Assembly: GCA_015501595.1 (NCBI GenBank)
Contig: JADNRX010000151.1
Location: 1 to 64,000, forward strand
Length of the DNA stretch: 64,000 nt
Source of the DNA: Hymenopellis radicata
Taxonomy: Eukaryota; Basidiomycota; Agaricomycetes; Agaricales; Physalacriaceae
Direction: 5' to 3'
This document shows, piece by piece, positions 11,793 to 23,394 of this stretch. Position 1 is the first letter of the stretch. The number at the start of each line of letters is the position of its first letter. Below the pieces are notes generated by a model that worked only from the letters and a program-made list of their open reading frames with translations, had not been told where the DNA came from and ran no database searches. A program made the position numbers and the translations under genes.

Positions 11793-13203
11793 TCATGACT
11801 GGGACAAAAACTTTTGCAGGGCCTCGAGAACGAGCGCGGGGTGACTGATCGTGAGGTCATGGCCGCCATCTGGGACGGTGACGAGCTCGTGTTGGGCGCC
11901 TGGAGGAAGGAGGGCGGCTATTTGGGAGGCGTACTTGAAGGAGACGACGGTATCCTTGGTGCCATGTATGATGAGCACCTTGCGGCCGTTGAACGAAGGT
12001 GACTGAAAGGCGGAGTGTAGACCACGAATGGGTCCGTCACGAAGAGAAGACCCGATGGCGGCATCGAAACCCGGTAAATGGGCGGATTGTATACGCACAA
12101 TCTGAAACTCGTCAGGATGGGTATGACGAAGACAGCGGCTGGCTCACCTCTTGCAATGGATCCGCGGATGGTGGCGAAGAGGTATCCGTGAGACGTTGAA
12201 CAAATTTCTGTGTCAGTCAGTGTACCGTCGCGTTTTTTAGTAGAGGAGACTACACACCCGCACTGGCATGCTTGAAGTAACGCTCTGGACGATCGGGGAC
12301 GACATAAACTTCAAAGTACGTGGAAGATCGCTCGTCTGAGGGATGTTTGAATAATTATGTCATGGCGCGACAGATATCGTACGATACCTCGATAATGCCC
12401 GTCGACGAGATGAGGGCGACCTTGTCCTGGACGAGGTGGGGGAAATTTGCGGTGAAGGAGCTCGCGACGGCACCACCCTATAGTTGGGGGTCTCAGTCCA
12501 AATGGCGAGCAGTAAGGCATGTTCCGTACCATGGAGACACCGACGACGACAGCCTGGTCCCAGCCGATGTGCTGCATCAGCAGAGCTAGCTGCGTTGAAT
12601 AAAGTCGAGAGTCGTATCGTGTTTCTGGAGCGTCAGAGTAACCACGGCCGTACAGGTCTGGACCTGGCATCAGTACCTTGTCGACAGTGTCACTATTTTG
12701 GACCTCGTACCATACAGCAGAACGCGATATCCGCGAGCAGATAGCTCAGGCGCTATATCCTTCCATATTAAGGAGGGCACAGAGAGTCCGTGGATGAGTA
12801 CAATCTGAAAATGGTCAGACGATCGCCTGCCATCTTTTGGAACACGATCGCGACGCACTTTTGCTCCCGTTTCGGGACCCATAAGCCAATATCGGACCTA
12901 CAAGAGACATCCAACAAGTCAGCACCGCGTCTTAAAGCATCTACGCGCCTTATCGAGCCACGTAGCGCCAAGGCAAAATGGACACACCCGGCCGTAAGGA
13001 AAGTCAACATATGCTCCGCCAGGGTAATAATCTTCGGGGTATATATCCCATGACTTGCAGCTTTTTGGTAGACTGGCCAGGGATGGATGAAGGTATAGGG
13101 AATCGGGGGGACTGGGAAACGCGGCCAGGAGATATATCGTGAGTAAGAGCGGGGGCACGACCAAAAGCGTGTAAGCCAAGCAGTGCATCGGATGTGGCGG
13201 CAT
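11793..13203 (-). CDS. Membrane-anchored alpha/beta hydrolase
   Basis: Serine hydrolase of unknown substrate. The start at 13203 (MPPHPMHCLAYTLLVV) opens with a long hydrophobic segment, a signal anchor or signal peptide. The hydrolase core follows: IVLIHGLSVPSLIW with the HG oxyanion motif, then LYGRGYSD, the nucleophile elbow GVSMGG (split by an intron between Met and Gly, 12,478-12,530 area), HGTKDTVV with the acidic residue, and DGGHDL with the catalytic His. The complete Ser-Asp-His set is present. About six exons lead to the stop at 11793. An upstream in-frame ATG at 13221 would add six residues. Orientation to the membrane is not clear from sequence alone. Confidence 0.85.
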
Positions 13204-14639
13204 TATAGTGGGAGATCCCACTGTTCGTGGAGGAGTAGAGCCAGGGGGAGGGAGGGGGAAAACGTAGCGACCGGGCAGTAGTGGTGGTCAAAAAGTAAGC
13301 GTGGAATAAGCATTACTACTAATGGCATTTGTTGCCGACGGCGTCACTTCGGCAAACGCCGGTAGTTCCGGCCCGCGTTTTCTCTCGGCTTGTGACTTGA
13401 AATTTGAGCCAGAGACGCTGGAGTTACTTTGTAGATCCAGAATGTTCCACGACTAGAGACAGAGATGCTAATAGTTCCATGGCTTATCGGTAGGGGATAG
13501 GCATGTCTTGAACGTGTTCTATGACGCGTTCCCCAAACGTCTCACGCTCCGCCACAATCAACGCAGATCCTGTGTAAATTAATTGTCGCGTGTCATGATG
13601 AATGTCTACTGAAAATGGAACGTGGAAGTCGCTTCTACTGTCTTATACCAGTTCGAACTTCTGCATAGAAGCCAATTATCCATTGAGAGGTAGGATTCAA
13701 TTGTCCCAATGTAAATATACTTATAGGTACGATTCACGGTACACTGTTCTATTTACGCCACAGCTGTCTGTGAACTGCCCGATCATTCTGAACATCACCC
13801 ATCGTATACACAGCCTATTGCCGAGTCGAGTTTAACGCCACGCCTAACCCACAGCGTGATACCCCTCTCGCCCGACAGGTACAAGCGAACACATGTAAGC
13901 GGTACCCTACCACAATGATCCTTCCCGTACTGGGCTGTGCATTCCATTTCCGACCTCTTCGCAATAACACCGTCCATGTATAGCCTCAGCATATTAAAAC
14001 AATGTGTCGAAGTATTCCCCTTGTCGGTCCTAGGCATATGGCGAGCTTAATGAAACAGAAACCCAAGGTAACCCACGGTTATGCTCCGCTGGCGACACTG
14101 GGAACCCGCTTCAACGTCACAACGCTCCTAGTACTCCTTCCCGATGATGGCAGTCATCGTCGGTGCACGTTGAAGCTGCTGCATCTCCACGACATACGGG
14201 TGCAGGGTAGAACCCGTCGCCCATTCATCATCATCCTTCTACTAGGGCTCACATTTTGCATCCGTCCCGGTGCCACTTCCAACCCGCAACTAAGCCAGAC
14301 ATCGCAGCTGGCACGTTTGTAATTGTAGTCTTAATCAAGAGATTCTCGTGCTCTATCTTCCACCTGTGCATTTGCTCAGCTGTCCGTATAAGTACCGCAA
14401 ACGATAGTAAGTAAGAGAGGAATAGAGAGGAATGCTCACCAACTCAGATGTTTGATATTGGCCGATCGTTTGAGCCTCTAGTCTCTTTCAAGCTCTCGAG
14501 ATCTTGACTAGCCTAGTAAGACATGCCTCCGTCAACGACAGAGTCGCATGGACGATGGTGCGTACCCTCGGTTCGTCGCGCAAGTTTTGTGGCATAGCGA
14601 TTGATGCTCTCTAGCTAACAGTCGTTTCCGATGACAGTT
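13204..14639. other. Long intergenic region
   Basis: Open frames on both strands are short and show no recognisable domains. I see no RNA gene or repeat that I can defend. Confidence 0.35.
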
Positions 14640-15440
14640 TACCTGAACGGTATCCCATCATTCATAGCTGCTCAATATTGCGAACCCTTTGGCATCATTT
14701 CTTCTTCGCATCGTCAGCACCGAGGGTACTCCCGAACTTATAGTCGCATATCTTCGCCCACATTCTGTAAACTTGAATGTCATCCGCTATCAAACGTTCG
14801 AGATACCATGGAGGTTTCGGTGCGACCATGTCTCCCACATGCGCCTCCATCGTCTTCAACGTGCCGCTGGCTATAAATCACCGTCTTCCTCGCCGCCCCG
14901 TAGGTTTAGAAACAAACTTCTCATTGATTACAGTCTCATCGTCGCACTAGGCAAAGAATCTTCGAAGGAACCTTCCGATTTTACTATCTTCATCAACTTT
15001 GCTGCTGCAGATACACTTGCGTTAGGTATGTCTTATTGTTCCTACTAACAATTCCGCCAGGACAACCTAACACGACACCAAATGAGATACACATAGTCAA
15101 AGGACGTGAAAGCCCACCTAAGCCTTCGCTCTGCCCTTGGTCACTCCCGCATTGAAGCCCTGCATGTAAGCGGGGAGGGTTATTTTTGATAGGCAATGGT
15201 GCGTACCTTTGATGCGAGGCGATGTTATTCACATATCGGCGCCTCACCCACATTGACATTGAGGGTGGGGCAATCGATGTCGATGGGCCAGCTGTACTTC
15301 TTCGTTTCAAGGACAGCATTGAGGTTGTCGTTCACGCGATCACAAATCACGATATTTGCACCAAGCTTGAGCGCGTTACCGGGCACGGCCGTCAACTCCC
15401 TTCCATGACTCTCCGCACCTTCCGGCCAGGCAACGGGTGA
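14640..15440 (+). pseudogene. Decayed F-box/LRR-like gene
   Basis: Several frames together resemble the C-terminal half of a basidiomycete F-box/leucine-rich protein: a stretch with FTIFINFAAADTLAL near 14,970-15,020, then SRIEALHVSGEGYF near 15,150-15,187, then LTHIDIEGGAIDVDGPAVLL from about 15,240. The second segment ends in adjacent stops TGA and TAG, and the third is in another frame. I therefore read it as a remnant with stop codons and a frameshift. Its end overlaps the 3' end of the phosphodiesterase gene on the other strand. The family call rests on general LRR-like character, not on an F-box motif. Confidence 0.4.
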
Positions 15441-16521
15441 CCTGTGTTGAAGGTGTCGGTGTAGCGCTGACCGCCGTAGGAGTAGCTATACGTTATTGAA
15501 TGCATGATGATGGCAAGAATGGGGTGCTTCTCCTTCGCCCACGCGACTAGATCGAGTAAGACGCGATCCCATAAGAACATCGCCTTGACCTTGGGTTCCT
15601 CAACAAGATCGCCGTTTAGGTCACGGATCTCGCCCGTGTCGAGGTTAACTCCCTTGCCTATGCCAGACACAGGGAATCCGAGCGCGAAAATCCGCATGTC
15701 CGCACCAATCATCGACGTAAGCCAAGCCTCGCCTATATTGGAAGTTGACACGTTCAGTAGAAACAATGATCAACAAGAGCCATCACCCACCTGCGGTGTA
15801 AAGCGCCATGTAGTTAAGTGAGTTTCGTCCAACGCCCGCGAGAGTGGGCAAGGTGTCCGGGTTCAATACGGGTGCAACCGCAACTGTTCTCTTCCAGTTC
15901 ATGGATGGATTAAAGGCGCCAACCATATCTACGAACTCGATGCCGTTCCGGAAGGTGTAGGGGTAGAATTGAACCAAGGCGTTGTCGAGATATACAGGAT
16001 TATTGCTGACTAAGGCAACCAATTTCGCCGCGTCTTCATTGCGACCGTCGAGAAAGATGGTCATCGCCGAGTTCAGCAAGATGAGTTCCGACATGCAATC
16101 AAGGAGCGGGACGACGGGAAGATTTGTGGGAATGTAGTTGGGCTGGCCCGGGGTCCATAGTGTCCAAGGCGCCTCAAAGAGCATTTTCCGATCCCCTGTG
16201 AGGTCGTGCATAACATAGGGCTTTCCGGAAATCCAGAGAGGATCCAACTCTACTGCATTCCCTCCTTCTCCTTTCTCACCGATGATGGCGCGCCGAAGGG
16301 CCTCCATGGAGCCGTCGGGGATGGCCTTGGCATAGTCGGGGATGCCGCGATGAGCCACAAGTTGAACTTTGACTGGAGGGGTGATGGCATCAAATTCAAC
16401 AAGAAGGTTGCGCATGGAGTGTATGCTCCAGGCTTTGGCCGCCGTCATTCCAGTCGGTAGGATCAATGTCGACTGAATGTCGGGCCAGACGGAGTCTTCG
16501 GCGGGAAATTGGAACAGTAGG
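15392..16521 (-). CDS. Glycerophosphodiester phosphodiesterase-like protein (5' end unresolved)
   Basis: GDPD-type TIM-barrel enzyme that would hydrolyse glycerophosphodiesters. The motif order fits: VQLVAHRGIPDYAKAIPDGS (AHRG), then AVELDPLW with the acidic pair, then PYVMHDLTGDR with the catalytic HD. A final exon follows an intron (GTGGGT..ATATAG, about 15,733-15,791) and ends at 15392. Coding clearly continues 5' as LLFQFPAEDSVWPDIQST to about 16,521, where an acceptor CTAG is seen. I could not identify the first exon between 16,522 and 17,240; a secretion signal would be expected there. The 3' end overlaps an F-box-like remnant on the plus strand. Confidence 0.75.
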
Positions 16522-17249
16522 TCTAGGAGGCATGAATGTCAGCAGTCATTTTTCAGAGAATTAGATTGAAATGCCTCACTTTAACCAGAGAGGAAGAGAA
16601 AACATATTTGGTTGAGATGCGTATGAATGTGTTGAGTGCTATCACGTTGTTGGGCGGTCAGCGAGATGAAGAGGACGACTGGACAGATGGGATGAAACAC
16701 TTAGACAGTTCTGAGTTTAACAGACACACCACGATCACGTGGTCTATGACTCATCTTCGCCGCTTTTGGTCATGTCCATTGTCAAACTTAGGGCGTTGGG
16801 AGCCCTGAGTAGCCTCCTCGCAGAAATGCAGTCTTGTGCGAAAGCGAGTGGCTCTCACGGGTATGTCAAGCCCACGACCTCCTCAAGGACCTCAACGGTA
16901 ACCAAAGCCAATTTACCCTGCATTGTAGCCATATCCTTCGGTGGACGATATCGGTAAATTACGGGGCGATGCGAGGAGATTTGGAGAGCATCCTTTCGAA
17001 TTGGGTATAACTAACTACCAGACCTTCGAAAAGGGCGCATATCGGCAGGATTGAAGCGACGGAAAGGGCGTCCAGGGGTTCGCGGGCGAAATGAACGACA
17101 GACATAATGAGCACTTCACGGGACTGTCGTTGAAGCGCACCAATTGTATCCGTTGTGAGGAGCGCATCGATTCTTGGGAAACACGGTTGATGGGAAGGCC
17201 GAAAACATCTCGTTCTGAAGTAAAATGAGTATGAGACTACTTATAGCTT
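16522..17249. other. Region expected to hold the 5' exon of the phosphodiesterase gene
   Basis: No convincing exon found. A minus-strand ATG near 16,602 opens MFSLPLWL before a GTGAGG donor, but the phase does not match the next exon. Nothing else is supportable. Confidence 0.25.
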
Positions 17250-17709
17250 ACCGGGATAGAACTGCGCCCCACCAACATTCGTGGCCTCATGCAGCGCAAG
17301 ATTCTTGTGCCGGAGAAGATAGCTCCCAGGCGCGATATTGCTCGGGATGCGCACGACATACGTGATTCCTACACATACAAGAGTTGGAGCAGACAAATAT
17401 CGCCGTGGAAAGGAAAACGAACCTTGAACCAAGGAGAGCCAGTATCGCCGACCAATCACACGGCCCAGCTGGCCTGAAGATCGGAACTTGCATACAAGCT
17501 TCATCCCACGAACGACGCGAAGAGGCTATCGCGATGGATGAGTAACGCTAGTACTACTCACATTTCCAAGAACGACTTTACCTGTGGCTTCGTGTAGGGA
17601 TCTTTCGTGATATCCCATCCAGGAATGTATTCGTTCCCGATCTTAATCTGAGGGACGTATCATCATGGGCGGCGACACCCGTAATCGCCAACAAAAGGGT
17701 GAACAACAT
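17250..17709 (-). pseudogene. AA9 (former GH61) lytic polysaccharide monooxygenase remnant
   Basis: The N-terminus at 17709 reads MLFTLLLAITGVAA followed by His, as expected of a signal peptide whose cleavage exposes the N-terminal copper-binding His of AA9 enzymes. Shortly after, a different frame gives IKIGNEYIPGWDITKDPY, which means a one-base frameshift. Near 17,370-17,250 is the AA9 C-terminal signature IPSNIAPGSYLLRHKNLALH, then GGAQFYPG. Only a few dozen codons lie between the two parts, whereas AA9 proteins have about 100, so the middle with the second copper His is missing. The gene is therefore judged dead. When intact it would oxidatively cleave cellulose outside the cell. Confidence 0.65.
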
Positions 17710-18506
17710 GAGAGCTGTGAGGAGACTGGGCCGTCAACGCGCTTTTTGAAGTGGAGAGTCCAAATCCAATTTTCAGCCGTTTTCGATTGGCCAAAAGGGC
17801 GTTATCCCCGACAAGAGTCGTCGTAGCCTGTAGCGCAGACAGACAGATCCAGCCTAAAATCGAATATGAGCCGTTTGTGGGTGGTAAGCCAGTCATTACC
17901 CACCTAAGCAGAGAAGGCACGAAAGTTGAACGAGTTTATTCCCCATGCGTTTAATGACCACCGCCTGATGAACCGACGAGAAGCCGTTTCAATTGACCTG
18001 CAGCATTATCGGGTATGCTGAGGCATACACATATGCCTCAGTCTTAAGATCTCGGTGCCGCTCGTCTTTAGCTGCTCTCTTGGAATATGCGCTTGGCAGG
18101 ACTAGGAGCCTGGATCAAGCCTCAGCAATAAAACATAGGAATAACAAACTAAGCACTAACGTGGAGAAGGACCGTCGTGGCAGAGTTTCTCTAGTCGGCG
18201 AAGACTGTCAATGTCATGGACGGGACAACTGACGCGTCGACAGGTTTGTCACGAGATCATGTTGGCGAGAACCTTTCACTGTAAACATATGCCGGGATGC
18301 ACGACATTAATTCGTGTTGTTTGTCTAGGACAAGGCCTGCTACTGGAGAGACTAGGATGAACGTTACGACAGAAAGGAGCTATATCAATGAAGCCTGAGA
18401 TTATGGTTTACACCTCATCTAAACGCCTCGTACCTTTTGCTGCTCCACACGGAACGCCCCGTTCCGACGTACCCTCAACGATCGCCAGCCTCCTCCCTCA
18501 CATTCC
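17710..18506. other. Intergenic region
   Basis: No supportable gene. It holds the 5' side of the AA9 remnant and the 3' side of the F-box gene at 18.5 kb. Confidence 0.35.
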
Positions 18507-19148
18507 TCAACAAAAGCCGCTCAAACCGACCACACCCGTCTCTTTCCAAACACACCATCCAGTCCTCCCCCACCACCCATCCCCACCCACCTCACTAACA
18601 CCACGATAAACACAGTTCACCGCCTCCACCTCCCGCAACTCCGGAAAGCGCTGCAGAAACCGCTCCAACCGTTCCCCATCAAAGTGCACAACGCACTCCC
18701 TCAACGTGACACGCGTTATACGATGACACGCAAATGCATTCGATGGAAACACAGAGAGGAACCACTTGTTCCCGACAAAGGACATGGATAGCCCGGTGAG
18801 ATTTGGAAGAAGGGGGATAACATCCAGGAGCGCGTGAAACACCTGACACTGCTCCTCTCCGCCGTACAAGTACTGCAATCGCGAGCCCACGATACGCAGG
18901 GTGCGTATATGCGTGGCAAGATGTGGGCTGGATTTGAGGAGGGATAGTAAGCGCGCTGGCGTGGGATGCCCATCATGACGGCTGGGTGACTGCGAAATGG
19001 ACACAGTCGAGAAGAGATGGTGTTGTGCGCGATAGCGGAGCCGTCGACCGGCAGCAGCACACGCCATGAGTGTCCTGTCGGTAAGTTCATGGTCGGCGGC
19101 CAACGCATCGACGCAGGCGTCGAGTAATTCCTGTGGTAGCGGTGACAT
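18507..19148 (-). CDS. F-box-like protein, unrelated single copy
   Basis: Intronless frame of 213 codons from ATG at 19148 (MSPLPQELLDACVDALAAD). The first 45 residues match an F-box (SPLPQELLD, then LMACAAAGRRLRYRAQHHLF). Later repeats are leucine-rich (LLDVIPLLPNLTGLSMSFVG, LERFLQRFPELREVEAVNC). It differs from the five-copy family in this window in having no intron and a different F-box sequence. It is shorter than most F-box/LRR proteins, so the C-terminus may be truncated. The role as an SCF adaptor is inferred. Confidence 0.65.
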   Translation of the reverse strand: MSPLPQELLDACVDALAADHELTDRTLMACAAAGRRLRYRAQHHLFSTVSISQSPSRHDGHPTPARLLSLLKSSPHLATHIRTLRIVGSRLQYLYGGEEQCQVFHALLDVIPLLPNLTGLSMSFVGNKWFLSVFPSNAFACHRITRVTLRECVVHFDGERLERFLQRFPELREVEAVNCVYRGVSEVGGDGWWGRTGWCVWKETGVVGLSGFC

Positions 19149-21013
19149 GGACAGCGACTCCTCGGATGTCGAAATGGAATGGTGCAAGCAAATAAGACGA
19201 GTTGTTGTCTTGAAACATGCAAGCCAGAGCGTTTATAGTCTCTCCAGCTGATCAATCGCTGACCGCGACTAACGCGATCTCGGTTCGGGGTCTAGACCTA
19301 TAGCAGCTAACTCCCACACAACTCTCCACCAGATGACCATCCTTAGCACCCAGACTATGTCTCGAGTTTAGCTAGCATAGTCTCCTCCACCATGGAGCTC
19401 AACCACCTATGCGAATCCGTCATCATCAGACGCACGACCTCCTCCTGGCGTAACTTTGAGGCGCCACGCCCATTTCCCACTGCGTCGCCCTGATGACCTC
19501 TATCATCCTCAACGTGTTACGCCAAGGACTCCGTCTCGGAGAGAATCGTACTACACATGGGAGTCGAGTCTAGCTCCAAACTCCAAATCGGTTGGTGCAA
19601 GAAGGCATTGGCGGTAGTACAGGGGTGGACATCCTGGTGGTCGCTAAAAGCGAGCGCGGCCTTTGCGATCTGGGCGCGAGTCTGCGCCGATGTCGCCTGC
19701 ATCGACGTGGATGAACCAGAAAGAAAGTAGTAAAGCCGTATTCAAAGCTTTCTTCGAACCTTGTAGAACAAAATGGGAAACCATTTGTCTCTGCGACAAG
19801 CCATTCAGCGCCCGTTATGCCGGAACGACTCCCGAGGAGTAAGGGCAAGTACACACGCATGTATGGAGCGTGTTGGGGAGGGACGTGAAGGTACTAGCTG
19901 CAGTAGTATTGATCGGGCTCGAAGTCGAAGAGTATTTGGAATGTGTGCCGGGGCGCGAGAGTTACGACATCGATGTGGAGAACGAAGAAGACGATAAGTC
20001 CACTCGCGACTCGTCCATTAGCATCATGCTATCGCGGGAGGACCTGTGCCGTACAAAAGCAAAAGCGATCTTGCAACGCGCCAAAGATTGTTGAATATGC
20101 TAATTGGATAGTGAGAACAGGACACAAGGAACCAAGGAAGTGAATACCTTGACCTCCAACAAGCAGAACGCCTGTCCAGTGACTACCGTCCCATCTCGTG
20201 TACCACATTCGAAGCTGACTGTAGAGGCAACAACGTCTTCCTCCACCCGTCTCGACGGAAATGACTCCTCAATAGCTGTATGGAAAGTCCGGGGAAGTCG
20301 CAGCGAGAGCTACGCTCGTCGCTAGCCGGTACGTTCGCCATCATGATGATGTTCGTGGTCGGGCGAGGAGACGAGCATTATGCGGAGCAGGGCACATCGT
20401 GGTGCGAATACACATCCGGCGCGTCTTTGGAGAACGCGTTCGATGGACAGAAACCACCGGCCGACAGCCAAGGAAAGAAGAAAGCGAGTCCGTCTAATGA
20501 TAGCAAACGGGACTAGTCGTACAACGGTAAGACGACCACATAATACAAACGAAAAAAGACCTCACGTACGTCTAGATGACTGACGAGTCACGAAGGCATC
20601 TCTTTATGTTCGGCGGTATACTAGTGTCGAGCTCATCGTGGTGCCAAAGAGGAAGTAGTGGCCATACACGGTCAAATAAAGATGGCACGCGATCACGTTC
20701 CTCTCTTGATCATTGGCGCTGACGGGCAAGTACTGATAGGGCATTCGACATCTTTCAAGTTCAACATTGTACGCGTTTTAAAGTGGACCTGGCCGCTCCG
20801 GGTCAGGCCTGCCTCCACCTCTCAGGCGGATACAGCCTTGTCCACAGTACAAGCAAGTCCGGATCATCCGGTCTGAGCGCTCGGATCTGTTGTGCTAACC
20901 GATGGTCACCGTGCCTAAATTGGGTTGAATGGTCCTTATTGTTGATGACCATCACCGGCATCTGTAGAACCCCTTAACCAACTACCGCCAACCGACTGCC
21001 GCCACAATCTAGG
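19149..21013. other. Long intergenic region
   Basis: Many overlapping short frames on both strands, none with a recognisable domain, start context or splice structure. I report nothing here. Confidence 0.35.
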
Positions 21014-22370
21014 ATGCCACTCGAAGAGACCTGCGCGTACCAATTCTTTAGTTTCATTCCACCTCCGTATACTCTCCGTGAGCCAGGCTATCCTCCGCCG
21101 GAATCATTCCTACACTTTCCTGACACGCACCTGGACGAAAATCTTATCTTAAAGCGTATTTGTGTCCTGCCGTCCCTCATTGACGATATCTTCCACGCCG
21201 TCGATACTCTCTTCCCTGTCGAAGCTCAACTGGCTTTCAAGGATGCGTTTTACAATTTCTCCCGCATGCCCTATCCAGAAAGGAATGACAACTACAAGAC
21301 AATGAACGTCCGGAATCCCTACATGACTGGGATTGCATCGGCGTCGTTACAGCTTGTCTCCGGCATCATTATACACCCAAACGACCCCTACATGCACCGG
21401 ATCGTTGGTTGGCAGCCAAACCCATATCCGCACACCTATCGCGATACGTCATTCCACGATGAGGATTTTGTTCTCGATATGATGCCTTTTGCTGAAAAGA
21501 AATTCGGTGAATTCTCTCCTACATCACAGGAACGAATTCGGCCCATCATGGATCAGTTTCCGGTGTTCGCACTGGGAATGCTTCTCTGCCCGAATGGTGA
21601 ATGGTGCTTAGAGCAGATGGATGAACTCGTTCCTACTCCTGATTTTATCGTCGACTTCCCTTGGCTTGTAAATTCGTACCCAGCAGGACACCCTCCCACA
21701 CCCAGCGCCGTACGTCCCCCAGATGCCCAAAACCCGCTATGGCACTTACCCGAAACCGCTCCCCCAACGACATCCGCGCTTCGTACGTCGAAAACGACCA
21801 CAAAATTCTCATCATAAAGACCTGCCGTCCGAGGCTTCAGGCGCCTCGAAATCCTCTAAACAACCGGCGCCAACGCACTTCAGGCCGAAAGATATTCGTC
21901 CAGCGCCACCTCGAGGTCCGCCTTGCGCGAGAGATCTTCTTCAACGGGTGAGAGTTCTTAAACCGTCATGAACTTGCATCCTGAAATCCTGTTAGGCGTG
22001 GTTTAAAGCCGTCCGCTATGATGTTTCCGTTATCCTCTTTGACTGCGGAAATCTACTCCGAATTGGTATTCGCCACAGGCAGACGCAAACGCTTTACTTG
22101 ACGCCGATTGTTGATGTCGGTGATCCATATTCGTTCTATAGTAAGCTGATGCTCGGTCTGCATCTGTGCATATTCCATGACGTCTTTGAACGTGTGAGCT
22201 CATCCAGTACGCCACCACCGGACGAGCAGAGTCCTTCAGAAGGCTCTACCAGCTTTAGAAAACGAAGCGGCGATCATCTTTCAGCGGTGTCGCCGTCCAA
22301 ACGTCGTCGCACTGCCGCACCGCCCGCTCCTGTGCGTCCGCACTTTGCTCTTCAAATCGACGATTACTGA
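21014..22370 (+). CDS. Hypothetical protein, probably N-terminal part of the kinase-like gene
   Basis: Exon 1 (21014-21709) encodes 232 residues from MPLEETCAYQFFSFIPPPYT, with a tyrosine- and proline-rich soluble sequence that I do not recognise. A GTACGT donor at 21710 and an AAAG acceptor at 21819 join in phase to a basic exon. A later exon around 22,000-22,370 reads AVRYDVSVILFDCGNLLRIG and ends in a Ser/Pro-rich tail and a basic KRRR cluster at 22370. The junction near 21,950-22,000 is unresolved in phase. The kinase-like part starts 25 bp further on, so the two may be one gene. Confidence 0.5.
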
Positions 22371-22394
22371 ACTTGGAATTAGCGCCCTTCAACC

Positions 22395-23303
22395 ATGCGA
22401 CTCTCGTCACCACTACACGTCGCCAAGGACGAGAAGAAGAAGATCCCGAAAGATTTACGCCTAGTACGTCTACTGCTTGCGTTAAACACACCATTCTAAC
22501 ACATTTTACTGCAGCGAACACATAAATACTTCAAGACGCGTCCTGTACTCTCGCTGTATATTCAATACGGAACGTACAATTCTCCCACGCCAGAGGTCCT
22601 TCTCTCACCAGAGCATCCTCGTTCCAAAATTTACAAGGCGAAGAGCTGCCTTCCCTTGATCCTTACTGCCAAACTAGGGCATGGCGCGACGGGGAAAGCG
22701 TATACAGCAGTATTGGGACCAGGCCATGAGAGGGCGCCATGTAGCCGTTTGGTTGCTAAAATAGCCGACACCAGAGAGACTCTCATGTCTCTCCGCCACG
22801 AATACGACGTGTACTGCCACCTCCAGGCCGCCGGCGTTACCGGCATACCATATGTCTTTGGGTATTATCAGGATGACGCCGTGGGCTCGGCGCTCTGGTC
22901 ATGCACAATGTCGGAAATCCTCTCGGGCGGCGCATGGACGGTGACAAAAAGATCAAGTTCTCCGCTTCCGAACGGTAAGCCAATTTCTGATTATGCCAGA
23001 GTCTGCCCTTGACAAGATGTTAGATCGTCTTTGAAGAAGATCCTGAAGGACATTCACTCTAATGGTATCCTCCATCGTGACCTACGCTCTTGGAACATGA
23101 TGTGCAATCAACATGGTGAACTGTCCATCATCGATTTCGATCGCGCCAGCTTCGGGGCTTCCAACGATGACTTTGCCAAGGAATCCGCACGGTTAAACCA
23201 GTTCCTGCAGGGCGAATACATTGACAGAGGTTCCGCCATCGGCCCTCATGGCCTGCCCTCCGACATAGAGGACCGTATTGTCAACCCGGAAGAAGATGCA
23301 TAA
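22395..23303 (+). CDS. Fungal protein-kinase-like protein
   Basis: From ATG at 22395 (MRLSSPLHVAKDEKKK), with introns near 22,465-22,514 (GTACGT..TGCAG) and 22,977-23,018 (GTAAGC..ACAAG). The kinase-like core is small: glycine loop LGHGATGKAY, the VAIK-like lysine in RLVAKIAD, catalytic loop HSNGILHRDLRSWNMM (HRD..N), and the metal-binding Asp in LSIIDFDRASFG. The sequence stops soon after the DFD motif, without the large C-lobe of typical kinases; this short form is common in basidiomycete kinase-like families. Catalytic residues are present, so activity is possible. The target is unknown. Confidence 0.75.
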
Positions 23304-23394
23304 GTACAGTATCATTTCGTGCCGTACTATATTCTTTGGAAGCAGTCCTTTGCGCAATACCATAGACAGTGACAAGATAAGTAGTGAGAAACTT

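Noticed and set aside
21553..21801. Minus-strand open frame opposite the hypothetical protein at 21 kb
   Set aside because: Low complexity and opposite a better frame with in-phase splice sites.
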